In this document: positions 1 to 7,270 of the stretch, piece by piece | How positions within the stretch are numbered: the first letter of the stretch is position 1 | Layout: the number at the start of each line of letters is the position of its first letter | Origin: Rhodoferax sp. | GTDB taxonomy: Bacteria > Pseudomonadota > Gammaproteobacteria > Burkholderiales > Burkholderiaceae_C | NCBI GenBank assembly: GCA_029865675.1 | Contig: JARXAU010000048.1 | Coordinates: 1 to 24,683, forward strand | DNA length: 24,683 nt | Direction of reading: 5' to 3' | The notes under the pieces: model-generated | What the model was told of the DNA's origin: nothing | What the model saw: only the letters and a program-made list of their open reading frames with translations | The model's database searches: none | Made by a program: the position numbers and the translations under genes

Positions 1-1444
1 CCAAATCACCGACGCCAAAAAGCGCTACAGCGCCGGCGTGTTGAAATACAAGCAAATGGGCTATTGGATGCCCGATTACGTTCCCAAAGACACGGACACG
101 CTCTGCCTGTTCCGCATCACCCCGCAAGACGGTGTGGACCCCGAAGAAGCAGCCGCCGCCGTGGCCGGTGAGTCCAGCACCGCCACCTGGACCGTGGTGT
201 GGACCGACCGCCTGACCGCTTGCGACAGCTACCGCGCCAAGGCCTACAAGGTCATCCCCGTGCCCAACACCCCCGGCCAGTACTTCGCCTATGTGGCTTA
301 TGACCTGATCCTGTTCGAGGAAGGCTCGATTGCCAACATGACGGCCAGCCTGATTGGCAATGTGTTCAGCTTCAAACCGCTCAAGGCCGCACGCCTGGAA
401 GACATCCGCATTCCGGTGGCCTATATCAAGACCTTTAAAGGCCCGCCCACCGGTTTGGTGGTGGAGCGCGAGCGCTTGGACAAATTTGGCCGCCCGCTAT
501 TGGGCGCCACCACCAAGCCCAAGCTGGGTTTGTCGGGCCGCAACTATGGCCGCGTGGTGTACGAGGGCCTCAAAGGCGGCTTGGACTTTATGAAGGACGA
601 CGAGAACATCAACAGCCAGCCCTTTATGCACTGACGCGACCGCTTTTTGTTTGTGATGGACGCGGTCAACAAGGCCAGCGCCGAGACGGGCGAAGTCAAA
701 GGCAGCTACCTGAACGTGACCGGCGCCACCATGGAAGACATGTACGAGCGCGCCGAGTTTGCCAAAGACCTGGGCTCGGTGATCGTGATGGTGGACCTGG
801 TGATCGGCTACACCGCCATCCAGTCAATGGCCAACTGGTGCCGCAAAAACGACATGATCATGCACATGCACCGCGCCGGCCACGGCACCTACACGCGTCA
901 GAAAAACCACGGCGTGAGCTTCCGTGTGATCGCCAAATGGCTGCGCTTGGCCGGCTGCGACCACCTGCACACCGGCACGGCGGTCGGTAAGTTGGAGGGC
1001 GACCCGATGACGGTGCAGGGCTATTACAACGTCTGCCGCGACAGCTATACCAAGATGGACTTGCCGCGCGGCCTGTACTTTGACCAGGACTGGGCCGACC
1101 TGAAAAAGGTGATGCCAGTGGCCAGTGGCGGCATCCACGCCGGGCAGATGCACCAACTCATCGACCTCTTTGGCGACGATGTGGTGCTGCAGTTTGGCGG
1201 CGGCACCATCGGCCACCCCATGGGCATCCAGGCCGGTGCGGTGGCCAACCGCGTGGCGCTGGAAACCATGGTCAAGGCGCGCAACGAAGGCCGCAACATC
1301 TTGCAAGAAGGCCCGCACATCCTCCAAGAGGCGGCCAAGCACTGCACGCCGCTCAAAGCTGCGTTGGACACCTGGGGCGAGATCAGCTTCAATTACCAAA
1401 GTACCGACTCCAGCGATTACGCCGCAACGCCTTCCGTTGCCTGA
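1..1444 (+). pseudogene. cbbL: RuBisCO large subunit, form IC, interrupted by an in-frame TGA (5' partial)
   Basis: Ribulose-1,5-bisphosphate carboxylase/oxygenase large chain, the CO2-fixing enzyme of the Calvin cycle. The reading frame is already open at base 2, so the start codon lies upstream of the window. The sequence is typical of form IC (red-type) enzymes. The carbamylated-lysine motif GGLDFMKDDEN lies just before 610, the loop 6 motif GTAVGKLEG near 975-1000, SGGIHAGQMH near 1125-1155 and the phosphate-binding FGGGTIGHP near 1195-1220. Its C-terminal tail SDYAATPSVA is the sort of tail that CbbX pulls on. The frame is broken once, by TGA at 632-634, where homologues have Trp in FMHWRDRF. 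Without readthrough the product stops 13 residues past the active-site Lys and lacks most of the barrel. The rest, 635-1444, continues in the same frame with no other damage and ends in TGA. It is a nonsense allele, a very young pseudogene or a sequencing error. The family call is very secure. Confidence 0.93.
632..634 (+). other. Premature TGA codon inside cbbL
   Basis: The codon after CAC (His) is TGA, followed by CGC GAC CGC (Arg-Asp-Arg). Form I RuBisCO large subunits have Trp (TGG) here, so a single G-to-A change in the third position explains it. The base after the stop is C, and UGA-C is a known leaky stop context. The first in-frame ATG afterwards, at 647, has no visible ribosome-binding site, so restart there is unlikely. 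TGA ends several intact genes in this window, so a recoded genetic code is not the explanation. Confidence 0.9.
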
Positions 1445-1472
1445 GTCGCACCTCACACAGGAGAACTTCGCC

Positions 1473-1913
1473 ATGATGACCAACCCCACCGGCCGACTGA
1501 CCCAGGGCCAGTTCAGCTTTCTGCCCGATCTGAGCGATGCAGAGATCACCCTGCAAATCGAATATGGCCTCAGAAAAGCTTACGCCTGGAGCGTGGAATA
1601 CACCGACGACCCGCACCCGCGTAACACCTACTGGAGCATGTACGGCAACCCTATGTTTGACCTGCACGACGCTGCGGGCGTGATGCACGAGCTGCACGCC
1701 TGCCGCGCTGCCTTTCCCCAGCACTACATCCGTATGATGGCCTTTGACTCCACCCGCGGCGTAGAAACCATTGTGATGAGCTTCATCGTCAACCGTCCGG
1801 CGGTGGAGCCCGGCTTCATGCTGGAGCGCCAAGAAGCCAACGGCCGTTCGATGCGTTACACCTCGCGCGGCTACGGTGCCAACCAGCCCGAAGGCGAACG
1901 CTACAAGGGCTAA
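1473..1913 (+). CDS. cbbS: RuBisCO small subunit, form IC
   Basis: Small chain of the L8S8 RuBisCO hexadecamer, needed for assembly and full activity of the large chain. The 146-residue protein has the family pattern GQFSFLPDLSDAEI, the central EYTDDPHPRNTYW block, and the C-terminal MSFIVNRPAVEPGF followed by the extension seen in red-type enzymes. There are two adjacent ATG codons, at 1473 and 1476. An AGGAGA ribosome-binding site at 1459-1464 sits 8 bases before the first, which is preferred. The gene follows cbbL by 28 bases and is intact, although cbbL carries a stop. It should be translated from its own site even if cbbL translation fails, unless polarity removes the mRNA. Confidence 0.96.
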   Translation: MMTNPTGRLTQGQFSFLPDLSDAEITLQIEYGLRKAYAWSVEYTDDPHPRNTYWSMYGNPMFDLHDAAGVMHELHACRAAFPQHYIRMMAFDSTRGVETIVMSFIVNRPAVEPGFMLERQEANGRSMRYTSRGYGANQPEGERYKG

Positions 1914-1943
1914 TCGCCCGCACCCACCGCCAGCCCAATTGCC

Positions 1944-2915
1944 ATGAACGCACCCTCTTACTCCATTCCGGGCAGCAAACCCGCCATGAAGGCGGCTGCC
2001 AGCGTGCCCGAGCCAGCGGACACGGGGGCCAGCGCCACAGCGCAGGCCTGCTCGGTGGGCGAGGTGCTGGAGGGTTCGCAGGTGGAAGCGGTGCTGGCCG
2101 AGCTGGACGCAGACCTGGTGGGGCTGGTGCCGGTCAAGGCGCGCATCCGAGACATTGCCGCACTCTTGGTGATCGACAAGCTGCGCATCAACCTGGGCCT
2201 GACCAGCCAGGCGCCGAGTTTGCACATGTGCTTTAGCGGCAACCCTGGCACTGGCAAAACCACAGTGGCGCTGCGCATGGCGCAAATCCTGCACCGCCTG
2301 GGCTATGTGCGCAAGGGCCACCTGGTGTCGGTCACCCGCGACGACTTGGTGGGCCAATACATAGGCCATACCGCGCCCAAGACCAAAGAGGTCTTGCAGC
2401 GCGCCATGGGCGGCGTGCTGTTCATTGACGAGGCCTACTACCTCTACCGCCCCGAGAACGAGCGCGACTACGGCCAAGAGGCCATTGAGATTTTGCTGCA
2501 GGTAATGGAAAACCAGCGCAAAGACCTGGTGGTCATTTTGGCGGGCTACCACGACCGCATGGAAACCTTCTTCCAGTCCAACCCCGGCATGCGCTCGCGC
2601 GTGGCGCACCACCTGGACTTTCCTGACTACTCGGTGCCTGAGCTGCTGCACATCTCCAGCAAAACCCTTGCGCAGCAAAACTACCGCTTTGGCCCCGGTG
2701 CGCTGGAGGCGTTTGAACAGTACCTGGGCCTGCGCATCGCCCAGCCCCAGTTTGCCAACGCCCGCAGCGTGCGCAATGCCCTGGACCGCGCCCGCCTGCG
2801 CCAGGCCAGCCGCCTGTTTGCCGACCGCGAACGGGTTTTAACCGCACAAGACCTGAGCACGATTGAGGCCAGCGATATTCTGGCCAGTCGGGTGTTTTCC
2901 AATGGCGCCGTTTGA
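1944..2915 (+). CDS. cbbX: CbbX, AAA+ RuBisCO activase
   Basis: Red-type RuBisCO activase, an AAA+ ATPase that remodels RuBisCO blocked by sugar phosphates by pulling on the C-terminal tail of CbbL. The 323-residue protein starts with about 45 low-complexity residues. It then shows Walker A GNPGTGKT (99-106), the pore loop YIG (139-141), Walker B VLFIDEA (158-164), a sensor-1 stretch LVVILAGY (195-202) and arginine-finger candidates in SNPGMRSRV. Length and motifs fit the family (about 300-320 residues). It starts 30 bases after cbbS, and no strong ribosome-binding site is visible before the ATG. Its presence right after cbbLS confirms form IC RuBisCO. Its target is the enzyme whose large chain is interrupted here. 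Confidence 0.95.
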   Translation: MNAPSYSIPGSKPAMKAAASVPEPADTGASATAQACSVGEVLEGSQVEAVLAELDADLVGLVPVKARIRDIAALLVIDKLRINLGLTSQAPSLHMCFSGNPGTGKTTVALRMAQILHRLGYVRKGHLVSVTRDDLVGQYIGHTAPKTKEVLQRAMGGVLFIDEAYYLYRPENERDYGQEAIEILLQVMENQRKDLVVILAGYHDRMETFFQSNPGMRSRVAHHLDFPDYSVPELLHISSKTLAQQNYRFGPGALEAFEQYLGLRIAQPQFANARSVRNALDRARLRQASRLFADRERVLTAQDLSTIEASDILASRVFSNGAV

Positions 2916-2924
2916 AAGACTTCC

Positions 2925-3638
2925 ATGTTGCAAGCCCTGATCTTTGACGTTGATGGCACCCTGGCCGATACCGAATCCGCCCACCGCGCCGCCTTTAACC
3001 TGGCCTTCGCCGAAGAGGGCCTGGACTGGGTCTGGGACGAGGCGCTGTATACCGAACTTTTGAATGTCTCAGGCGGCAAAGAGCGCATCCTGCACTACTG
3101 GAAGTCCACCCGCCCGGGCATGGTGGAGCTCGCCGGTGACGGCCTGCGTGACACGATTGCCCGCCTGCATGAACACAAAACCGCCGCCTATGAGGGGATG
3201 GTGAACGACGGACAGGTGGAGTTGCGACCCGGCGTACTGGACCTAATCATGGCGGCCCAGCAGGCGGGGTTGGCGCTGGCCATTGCCACCACCACTTCGC
3301 CAGTGAACATCGCAGCCTTGTTGCGCAAGGCCATGGGCACGGACTGGCGCAGCTACTTCGGAGTAGTGGAAGACGCCTCCACCGCGCCGGTGAAGAAGCC
3401 CCATCCTCAGGTGTACCTGCAAACCTTGCAGCGCATGGGGCGTGACGCAAGCCAGTGCCTGGCCATTGAGGACTCGGCCAACGGTTTGCAAGCGGCCTGC
3501 GCCGCTGGATTGGCCACCTTGATCACGCCCAACCGATTCACCGCGCACCACAGTTTTGATGCTGCGTTGCATGTCGTACCTGATTTGCAGGGGGTGACCG
3601 TGGCACATTTGCAGGCTTGGCACGCTGATCGCGTTTGA
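2925..3638 (+). CDS. cbbY: CbbY, HAD-family xylulose-1,5-bisphosphate phosphatase
   Basis: HAD-superfamily phosphatase of the CbbY group. Characterised members remove the RuBisCO inhibitor xylulose-1,5-bisphosphate by dephosphorylating it to xylulose-5-phosphate. The 237-residue protein shows motif I FDVDGTLADTE with nucleophile Asp8 and Asp10, motif II ATTTS (Thr122-124), motif III Lys157/158 in VKKPHP, and motif IV IEDSANG with Glu182 and Asp183. An alpha-helical cap lies between motifs I and II. It begins 9 bases after cbbX, and its TGA lies 23 bases before the preferred cbbF start, so it is within the operon. CbbX and CbbY together form the RuBisCO repair system. Substrate is assigned by family and location. 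Confidence 0.93.
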   Translation: MLQALIFDVDGTLADTESAHRAAFNLAFAEEGLDWVWDEALYTELLNVSGGKERILHYWKSTRPGMVELAGDGLRDTIARLHEHKTAAYEGMVNDGQVELRPGVLDLIMAAQQAGLALAIATTTSPVNIAALLRKAMGTDWRSYFGVVEDASTAPVKKPHPQVYLQTLQRMGRDASQCLAIEDSANGLQAACAAGLATLITPNRFTAHHSFDAALHVVPDLQGVTVAHLQAWHADRV

Positions 3639-3661
3639 AGCCCTTTCACCTGAGTCCCCAC

Positions 3662-4753
3662 ATGCCGCTGTCCCTGCGTTCCAACCGCTCCACCCTGACC
3701 CAGTTTTTGATCGAGGAACGCCGCAAATTTCCCGGCGCAAGTGGGGACTTCAACGCGCTCATCCTCGACGTGGCCCTGGCTTGCAAGGCCATCGCCCGCA
3801 GCGTGGCTTTCGGTGCCTTGGGGGAGGCGACGGGCGAGACCCAGGGCGCGCTCGGCGGCGCAGTCAACGTGCAGGGCGAAACTCAAAAGCCGTTGGACGT
3901 GCTGAGCAATATTGCTTTCATCCGGCGCACTGAATGGGCGGGCAACTTGGCCGGTTTGGCGTCCGAGGAAATGGATGTCCCCTACCAAATTCCGGCCCAG
4001 TACCCGCGCGGTAAATACCTACTGGTGTTTGACCCGCTCGATGGTTCAAGCAACATCGACGTCAACGTCTCGGTGGGCAGCATCTTCTCGGTTCTTCGCG
4101 TCCCGGAGATGGGGCGCGACGTGACCGAGGCGGACTTCTTGCAGGCCGGCACGCGCCAGGTGGCGGCAGGCTACGCCATTTACGGTCCCACTACGATGCT
4201 GGTGTTGACCCTGGGCAACGGGGTGCAGGGCTTTACCCTGGACCCCAACCTGGGCGAGTTCATGCTTACCCATCCGAACATGACGGTGCCGCCAGATACC
4301 CAGGAATTTGCCATCAACGCCTCCAACAGCCGCTTTTGGGAGGCGCCCGTCAAGCGCTATGTGGACGAGTGCCTTGCCGGAAAAACTGGCGCGCGCGGCA
4401 AAGACTTCAATATGCGCTGGATTGCCAGCATGGTGGCCGAGGCGCACCGCATCTTGATGCGTGGCGGCGTATTCATGTACCCGCGCGATACCAAAGACCC
4501 CAGCAAGGCCGGACGCCTGCGGCTCTTGTACGAGGCCAACCCCATCGGCATGGTGATGGAGCAGGCGGGTGGACGCGCCAGCACAGGGGAGTTCCCTGTG
4601 CTGACGGTGGAGCCGAGCGCACTACACCAGCGCATTGGCCTGGTGTTTGGCTCGCGCAATGAGGTCGAACGCATTGAGCGCTACCACCGCGAACCGGCCC
4701 AAGATGCCGAACACAACCCCCTGTTCGCAGAGCGCAGCCTGTTCCGCCTTTAA
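3662..4753 (+). CDS. cbbF: Fructose-1,6-bisphosphatase, class I
   Basis: Hydrolyses fructose-1,6-bisphosphate (and in some Calvin-cycle enzymes sedoheptulose-1,7-bisphosphate) in the regenerative phase. The metal-binding signature DPLDGSSNID (124-133), an upstream acidic SEEMD (101-105) and the later YGPTTMLVL and EQAGGRAS segments identify class I. The frame is open from a TTG at 3635, but the ATG at 3662 places the conserved LTQFLIEERRK near the N-terminus as in homologues, giving 363 residues. The TTG start would overlap the end of cbbY and add nine unrelated residues. No key residue appears missing. Confidence 0.95.
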   Translation: MPLSLRSNRSTLTQFLIEERRKFPGASGDFNALILDVALACKAIARSVAFGALGEATGETQGALGGAVNVQGETQKPLDVLSNIAFIRRTEWAGNLAGLASEEMDVPYQIPAQYPRGKYLLVFDPLDGSSNIDVNVSVGSIFSVLRVPEMGRDVTEADFLQAGTRQVAAGYAIYGPTTMLVLTLGNGVQGFTLDPNLGEFMLTHPNMTVPPDTQEFAINASNSRFWEAPVKRYVDECLAGKTGARGKDFNMRWIASMVAEAHRILMRGGVFMYPRDTKDPSKAGRLRLLYEANPIGMVMEQAGGRASTGEFPVLTVEPSALHQRIGLVFGSRNEVERIERYHREPAQDAEHNPLFAERSLFRL

Positions 4754-4786
4754 GGTCTCCTGTTTTGCCATCCGCCGTGAGCTTTT

Positions 4787-5662
4787 ATGTCCGAAAAACA
4801 TCCCATCATCGCCATCACCGGTTCAAGCGGTGCGGGCACCACTTCGGTGACCCGTACCTTCGAAAACATTTTTCGCCGGGAAGGCGTCGACGCGGCGATC
4901 ATTGAGGGCGACAGCTTTCACCGCTACGATCGTCAGGAAATGAAGGTCCGCCTGATGGAGGCCGAGGCCCATGGCAATAAAAACTTCAGCCATTTCGGCC
5001 CGGAAAACAATCTCTTCCCCGAACTTGAAGCCTTGTTTCGCGACTACGCCCACACCGGCACCGGCAAGCAGCGCAAATACCTGCATGACACCGAAGAAGC
5101 CGCGCCTTACCAACAAGAGCCCGGCACCTTCACCCCCTGGCAAGACGTGCCCGCAGGCACAGACCTTCTGTTTTACGAAGGCCTGCATGGTGCCGTGGTC
5201 ACGCCTGAGGTGAACATTGCCCGTCACCCCGACCTGTTGATTGGCGTGGTGCCGGTCATCAACCTGGAGTGGATTCAAAAGCTCTGGCGCGACAAGTCCA
5301 AGCGCGGCTACAGCACCGAGGCCGTCACCGACACCATCCTGCGCCGCATGCCCGACTATGTGAACTACATCTGCCCGCAGTTCATGCACACCCACGTCAA
5401 CTTCCAGCGTGTGCCCATGGTCGACACCAGCAACCCGTTTACCGCGCGCGACATTCCCTCCCCCGATGAGAGCATGGTCGTCATCCGCTTTGCCAAGCCC
5501 AAGGGCATCGACTTTCAGTACCTGCGCAGCATGATCGACGGCAGCTTCATGAGCCGCGCCAACACCATCGTCGTGCCCGGCGGCAAGATGGAGCTGGCCA
5601 TGCAACTCATCTTCACCCCCTTCATCTGGCGCATGATGGAACGCAAAAAGCGCGCAGCATGA
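4787..5662 (+). CDS. cbbP: Phosphoribulokinase, proteobacterial class I
   Basis: Phosphorylates ribulose-5-phosphate with ATP to ribulose-1,5-bisphosphate, the RuBisCO substrate. The 291-residue protein matches the octameric proteobacterial enzyme. Residue numbers coincide with the Rhodobacter sphaeroides enzyme: P-loop 12-20 (GSSGAGTTS), Asp42, His45, Arg49, Tyr98, His100, Glu131 in FYEGLH, Arg168, Asp169 and Arg173 in LWRDKSKRG. All catalytic and substrate-binding positions I can check are kept. The gene follows cbbF after 33 bases and ends in an ATGA overlap with the next gene, so the two are translationally coupled. Confidence 0.97.
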   Translation: MSEKHPIIAITGSSGAGTTSVTRTFENIFRREGVDAAIIEGDSFHRYDRQEMKVRLMEAEAHGNKNFSHFGPENNLFPELEALFRDYAHTGTGKQRKYLHDTEEAAPYQQEPGTFTPWQDVPAGTDLLFYEGLHGAVVTPEVNIARHPDLLIGVVPVINLEWIQKLWRDKSKRGYSTEAVTDTILRRMPDYVNYICPQFMHTHVNFQRVPMVDTSNPFTARDIPSPDESMVVIRFAKPKGIDFQYLRSMIDGSFMSRANTIVVPGGKMELAMQLIFTPFIWRMMERKKRAA

Positions 5663-6336
5663 CCCCGCCCGCAATCGCCCCGCGCCTGGTGATGTTTGAC
5701 CTGGACGGCACCCTGGTCGAAACCGCCCCCGAGATTTGCGACGCCGTCAACGACACGCTGCGCCACTTTGCCCTCACGCCCGTGGCCCAGCAACAGGTCA
5801 ACGACTGGATTGGCCACGGCACGCACAGTCTGCTGGTGCAAGCCCTGGCGTCTAGCCAAGGCATTCCAGAGGCTGCGGTGCGCGCGTCGGCAACCCTTGC
5901 CGAGACAGCCGCTGTATTCAAGACCCACTATGCGCTGCGCTGCGGCACGCGCAGTCAGCCGTATCCCGATGTGCTTGACACCCTGGAGCGCTTGCGCCAA
6001 CGCGGCGCGCACCTGGCGGTAGTTACCAACAAGGAAAGCGCCTACACCCAAACTGTGCTGGACGCGCATGCGCTCACCCCCTACTTTGACACCGTCATCT
6101 CAGGCGACACCTTTGCCACCAAAAAACCGTCGCCCGAGGGTGTGCTGGCCTGCCTGGCGCAGTTTGGCGTGGCGCCAAGCGAAGCGCTGTTTGTGGGCGA
6201 CTCCAGCATTGACGTGGCCACCGCGCGCAATGCCGGCGTGGCCGTATGGGCGCTGCCCTATGGCTACAACATGGGCCAGCCGATTGCAGCCAGCGCGCCG
6301 GACCGCTTGATTGCGACGATTGCGGAGATTGATTAG
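5659..6336 (+). CDS. gph: Phosphoglycolate phosphatase (HAD family)
   Basis: Removes 2-phosphoglycolate made by the oxygenase side reaction of RuBisCO. The 225-residue HAD protein has motif I FDLDGTLVET (nucleophile Asp14, Asp16), motif II VVTNK (Thr123), Lys155/156 in TKKPSPE, and motif IV FVGDSSIDVATARNAG (Asp181, Asp185). The GDS-x(2)-D form of motif IV is typical of Gph/CbbZ and differs from the EDS of CbbY upstream. The start overlaps the cbbP stop as ATGA. It is the last gene of the visible operon. The cbbT, cbbG, cbbK and cbbA genes often found next are not here, and no clear hairpin terminator follows. Confidence 0.92.
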   Translation: MTPPAIAPRLVMFDLDGTLVETAPEICDAVNDTLRHFALTPVAQQQVNDWIGHGTHSLLVQALASSQGIPEAAVRASATLAETAAVFKTHYALRCGTRSQPYPDVLDTLERLRQRGAHLAVVTNKESAYTQTVLDAHALTPYFDTVISGDTFATKKPSPEGVLACLAQFGVAPSEALFVGDSSIDVATARNAGVAVWALPYGYNMGQPIAASAPDRLIATIAEID

Positions 6337-6471
6337 TGCCGTGACAGGCGCAGCCTCATAGCGGGTACTTTTTGCCTGGCAGCTACCCAGCGTCTACTTG
6401 CCTTCTGGCTCGGTTTTCAGAAAATCGAATCGTTCTGCCAGTGATGCCTTGGTCCGGTGGGGACTTTTCAC
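6337..6471. other. Gap between gph and vapC, no gene recognised
   Basis: Convergent gap between the end of the cbb operon and the end of vapC. I see no strong stem-loop followed by a T run on either strand. A 25-codon stretch (complement 6394-6471) continues in frame directly after the vapC stop, starting with GTG. It has no ribosome-binding site and no recognised similarity, so it is not called as a gene. Confidence 0.5.
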
Positions 6472-6873
6472 TCACTCCAGGCTCCACTCTTCTACCGCAA
6501 GCTTGGGGACACGACGGAACTCTTTGGCGTTGTTGGTCACCAGAACCGAATCGTTGGCCAGCGCATGCGCGGCAATCAGCAAATCCATGGCGCCAATGCG
6601 GGTCCCAGCGCGCTCCAACTCAGCGCGTATTTGCGCGTAATGCGCGGTGGCCTGCACGGGCCAGGCTTGCACCTCAAAGCCCGATAGCCAGACCTCTACG
6701 GCGTTAGAAAAGCGGGGCACCCCGAGTTTGACCGCGCCAAAGCGCAGTTCTGCCGCAACAATGCCCGACAGCCATAGCTGCTGCCGGTTCAGTCCAGCAA
6801 AACGCTCCAGCATGCTGGCGGGGCGGCGGCGCAGTACATAGCTGCAGATGTTGGTGTCCAGCGTGCGCAGCAT
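6472..6873 (-). CDS. vapC: VapC toxin, PIN-domain ribonuclease
   Basis: Toxin half of a type II toxin-antitoxin pair, a PIN-domain endoribonuclease. Characterised relatives cut initiator tRNA or other RNAs. The 133-residue protein has the PIN acidic residues Asp6 (LDTNIC), Glu42 (AAELRFGA), Asp97 (GAMDLLIAAHA), and the C-terminal LVTNNAKEFRRV stretch typical of the Salmonella/Haemophilus VapC group. The ATG at 6873 is chosen because MLRTLDTN is the conserved start. The frame runs open further upstream, but that part overlaps vapB out of frame and is not protein-like. The start is 16 bases after the vapB stop. All acidic catalytic positions I can check are kept, so the toxin looks active. Confidence 0.93.
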   Translation of the reverse strand: MLRTLDTNICSYVLRRRPASMLERFAGLNRQQLWLSGIVAAELRFGAVKLGVPRFSNAVEVWLSGFEVQAWPVQATAHYAQIRAELERAGTRIGAMDLLIAAHALANDSVLVTNNAKEFRRVPKLAVEEWSLE

Positions 6874-6889
6874 GGTGCTTGCGGCCCGT

Positions 6890-7147
6890 TTAGCTGAGCG
6901 ACCAATCGCGCTCTTGCGCGGGAGGGTCTTCCCGCGCAGCCAAAAAATCGGCCGGCAGCGCCTCGGTGCTGGCGTAAAAGCTCTGAAGCCAAACGCCCAT
7001 GTCCTGATCTGGCTCTGGCTGTGGCCTGATCCATAGCCCGCCACCCAACTGCTCAATCTGCACCTCTTTGGCGGCCATACGCAGCTTGGCCGGCAGGCGA
7101 ATGGCCTGGCTGCGCCCACTCATAAACAACTTGGCTGTAATGCTCAT
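6890..7147 (-). CDS. vapB: VapB antitoxin, AbrB/SpoVT-fold
   Basis: Antitoxin that binds and blocks VapC and usually represses its own operon. The 85-residue protein has an N-terminal swapped-hairpin DNA-binding segment, KLFMSGRSQAIRLPAKLRM, typical of VapB. It ends with DFLAAREDPPAQERDW, matching the toxin-wrapping tail of the family. An AAGGGG ribosome-binding site (complement of 7155-7160) precedes the ATG at 7147. Antitoxin-first order and the 16-base gap to vapC are as expected. The pair sits between two unrelated metabolic blocks, which fits a mobile module, but no insertion sequence or attachment site is visible. Confidence 0.92.
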   Translation of the reverse strand: MSITAKLFMSGRSQAIRLPAKLRMAAKEVQIEQLGGGLWIRPQPEPDQDMGVWLQSFYASTEALPADFLAAREDPPAQERDWSLS

Positions 7148-7162
7148 CGGAAAACCCCTTGT

Positions 7163-7184
7163 GATACTACAGTGGGATATTACA
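7163..7184 (-). promoter_or_regulatory. Candidate vapBC operator (direct repeat)
   Basis: Upstream of vapB the minus strand has TGTAATATC and TGTAGTATC, two 9-base repeats with one mismatch spaced 13 bases start to start. They lie 16-37 bases upstream of the vapB ATG, where autorepression by the VapBC complex would be expected. A well-spaced -35/-10 pair could not be fixed with confidence. Assignment as an operator is inference from position and repetition only. Confidence 0.35.
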
Positions 7185-7211
7185 TTGCTTTCTGGGTGTA
7201 AATCCAGCGAT

Positions 7212-7248
7212 AACGTTCATGGGGGTGCGCAGCACCCCCATGAACGTT
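7212..7248. repeat. Perfect 17-bp inverted repeat with 3-base loop
   Basis: AACGTTCATGGGGGTGC at 7212-7228 is matched exactly by its reverse complement at 7232-7248, with GCA between. It begins 23 bases beyond the stop of the leftward rhodanese gene and ends 65 bases before vapB. As RNA it would make a very stable hairpin. Neither side is followed by a T run, so it is not a classical intrinsic terminator. It may act as a factor-assisted terminator, an mRNA 3' end stabiliser, a protein-binding site or a repetitive palindromic element. Confidence 0.85.
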
Positions 7249-7270
7249 CACTCACGTGAAGGCATGGAGC

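Noticed and set aside
632..667. Selenocysteine-type recoding of the cbbL TGA: a 6-bp stem GACCGC/GCGGTC (638-643 with 662-667) lies just downstream.
   Set aside because: The 18-base loop is too large for a bacterial SECIS, the stem is short and arises from conserved coding sequence, and RuBisCO has Trp, not Cys/Sec, at this site.
1..1444. TGA read as Trp through an alternative genetic code.
   Set aside because: TGA is the natural stop of cbbL itself and of cbbX, cbbY, cbbP and several gsp genes, all at family-typical ends.
1389..2678. Long open frame (429 codons) on the minus strand opposite cbbS and cbbX.
   Set aside because: It is antisense to two clearly identified genes in GC-rich DNA, is rich in His, Val, Gly and Arg, and shows no protein family features.
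6394..6471. A 25-codon open stretch on the minus strand directly after the vapC stop, in the same frame, beginning with GTG.
   Set aside because: No ribosome-binding site and no recognised similarity; too short to support as a gene, although it could be the remnant of a longer VapC tail.
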